NCBI GenBank assembly: GCA_017481185.1 | Contig: JAFUPO010000124.1 | Location: forward strand, 1-6,892 | Origin: Clostridia bacterium | GTDB taxonomy: Bacteria > Bacillota_A > Clostridia > Christensenellales > Aristaeellaceae | Direction of reading: 5' to 3' | Length of the DNA stretch: 6,892 bases | Part shown: positions 6,163-6,892 of the stretch, one piece after another | How the letters are laid out: the number at the start of each line of letters is the position of its first letter | Numbering within the stretch: position 1 is the stretch's first letter | Notes under the pieces: model-generated | Databases searched by the model: none | What the model was told of the DNA's origin: nothing | The model's input: only the letters and a program-made list of their open reading frames with translations | Made by a program: the position numbers and the translations under genes

Positions 6163-6630
6163 ATGCGCCTGAAAATGGATGTTGCGGGCATTGACGTCTA
6201 TTTGAAAATAAACAACTACAGAACTCTAACCGAAGAAGATGAGTGGGATTGTCGCTGGTGTAAATGCGACTTCTCCTTTTCTTCTGGCTGTTGGTTGAAC
6301 TACCACAAAAACGGTGATGAAGTTCTCCTTTCGTCTGAAGTCGAAGAAATGACTGATCGGCTAACCAGACTGCTTAACGATGAAATTGCAGAGCCAGAAA
6401 GAATAAGCTTTGTTGAGCCAGACTTTGTTTTTAAGCTGCATCCTAAGAGAGATATGCGTAAAGACGGTGATCATATATGGATCCGTCCGGGATGCGAAAT
6501 CGCCGATATATATGTTGAGTGGGAAATCTATTTCTGGCACGAGGGCTTAACGGATAACCATCTGACAATCACATTAGGAAGAGAAGAAATCATCCAATTG
6601 CGAGAATACTTAATTGCAATAATCAACTGA
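6163..6630 (+). CDS. hypothetical protein resembling WapI-type immunity proteins
   Basis: The 155-residue protein has no membrane segment or signal peptide. The pattern is a first beta strand (about 8-18), EDEWDCRWCKCDFSFSSG (25-42), an amphipathic helix LLSSEVEEMTDRLTRLLNDEI (55-75), a strand around ISFVEPDFVFKL (81-92), more strands around IYVEWEIYFW (116-125) and a final helix EEIIQLREYLIAII (141-154). This layout (Asp-Trp strand, Leu-Glu helix, Glu-Pro strand, terminal helix) recalls the WapI immunity family, which neutralises contact-dependent toxins; this is recall of a pattern and not a proven homology. The ATG at 6163 follows AAGGTGA (6151-6157) by 5 bases. A GTG at 6154, behind AAGGA (6145-6149), would add three residues and is about as likely. 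It probably shares the transcript of the WG-repeat gene. Confidence 0.65.
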   Translation: MRLKMDVAGIDVYLKINNYRTLTEEDEWDCRWCKCDFSFSSGCWLNYHKNGDEVLLSSEVEEMTDRLTRLLNDEIAEPERISFVEPDFVFKLHPKRDMRKDGDHIWIRPGCEIADIYVEWEIYFWHEGLTDNHLTITLGREEIIQLREYLIAIIN

Positions 6631-6653
6631 ATGCATCTACTAAACTAAACTCA

Positions 6654-6719
6654 CCGTCTTTGGCCCTTTTCCCAAGATTGCATATCCGTTGCATGAAAAA
6701 GCGCCAAAGACGGCGCTTT
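6654..6719. terminator. overlapping hairpins: terminator or attenuator-like element
   Basis: CCGTCTTTGGC (6654-6664) and GCCAAAGACGG (6703-6713) form an 11-base perfect inverted repeat across a 38-base spacer. The right arm also takes part in a compact hairpin, AAAGCGCC (6698-6705) with GGCGCTTT (6712-6719) around a 6-base loop. The two folds exclude each other. The compact hairpin ends in only TTT on the plus strand but TTTTT on the minus strand. It may simply end the upstream operon. The rest of 6631-6856 shows no gene, and I find no strong promoter in 6720-6844. Confidence 0.5.
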
Positions 6720-6856
6720 GTGCAAAAGAGACAAAAAAGAACCGGAAACCTTTGGGTTGCAAGAGATAAGGCACCATCTAACCATTTCAGTCAGCCGGTG
6801 ATTTTGCGCACATGCTTAACCAATGCAATCAACTGCAAATGATTAGGAGGGGCAAT

Positions 6857-6892
6857 ATGTACAACCTGATTTCCTGCGAATACAATATGGAC
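6857..6892 (+). CDS. start of a gene that continues past the window
   Basis: An ATG at 6857 follows AGGAGG (6845-6850) by 6 bases, the strongest ribosome site in this part. Twelve codons are present (MYNLISCEYNMD) before the window ends. This is too short to assign a family. The G-rich ribosome site resembles those of the genes at the left end more than those of the AT-rich segment. Whether it is read from its own promoter or through the hairpins at 6654-6719 cannot be told. Confidence 0.6.
   Translation, partial: MYNLISCEYNMD

Noticed and set aside
5741..6194. Minus-strand frame 5741-6064 and plus-strand frame 5898-6194
   Set aside because: Both are overlapped by the WG-repeat gene in another frame; the second also runs into the following gene, and neither has a credible start.
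6678..6694. Two TTGCAT copies 11 bases apart
   Set aside because: Too short and unlinked to a promoter; could be chance.
6660..6842. 60-residue basic open frame on the plus strand
   Set aside because: It starts with TTG inside the hairpin region, has no ribosome site and has an arginine-rich composition that comes from the repeat sequence.

Overview
The window looks like chromosomal DNA from an anaerobic Clostridia-type Firmicute, perhaps a gut relative of Oscillospiraceae or Lachnospiraceae. This is inference from strong AGGAGG-like ribosome binding sites, sigma-A-type promoters, intrinsic terminators and the protein families present. No rRNA or marker gene fixes the taxon.

Left part (20-4518, GC-rich). 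A TM1586-type nitroreductase-like gene runs leftward. Divergent from it, across a promoter gap of about 130 bases, is a two-gene operon: an ECF sigma factor overlapping a single-pass membrane protein with a short cytoplasmic tail and a large PepSY-like outer domain, the probable anti-sigma/sensor. A site TGAAAA-N16-CGTC ahead of the sigma gene matches the ECF promoter type, which suggests autoregulation. A strong terminator closes the operon. A well-formed sigma-A promoter, embedded in a small family of repeated ATCGG motifs, then drives a solitary sodium:neurotransmitter symporter (NSS) gene. That gene ends at a hairpin that should terminate transcription from both sides.

Middle part (4563-5250). 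Two leftward genes of unknown function follow: a short ORF whose stop codon abuts the bidirectional terminator, and a 109-residue membrane protein that may be read from a nearly leaderless mRNA. From about 4830 the base composition becomes clearly AT-richer.

Right part (5251-6630, AT-rich). A divergent promoter region with one shared -10 palindrome leads rightward into a WG-repeat protein and a 155-residue acidic protein that resembles WapI-type immunity proteins. No toxin gene is visible, so these may be orphan immunity or accessory genes acquired by transfer. A pair of overlapping, mutually exclusive hairpins (6654-6719) then precedes a gene with a strong ribosome binding site (6857) that runs off the window.

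I see no rRNA, tRNA, CRISPR array, insertion sequence or integrase. The most interesting points are the sigma/PepSY module with a possible internal translation start, the repeated motif at the NSS promoter, and the AT-rich WG-repeat/WapI-like pair.
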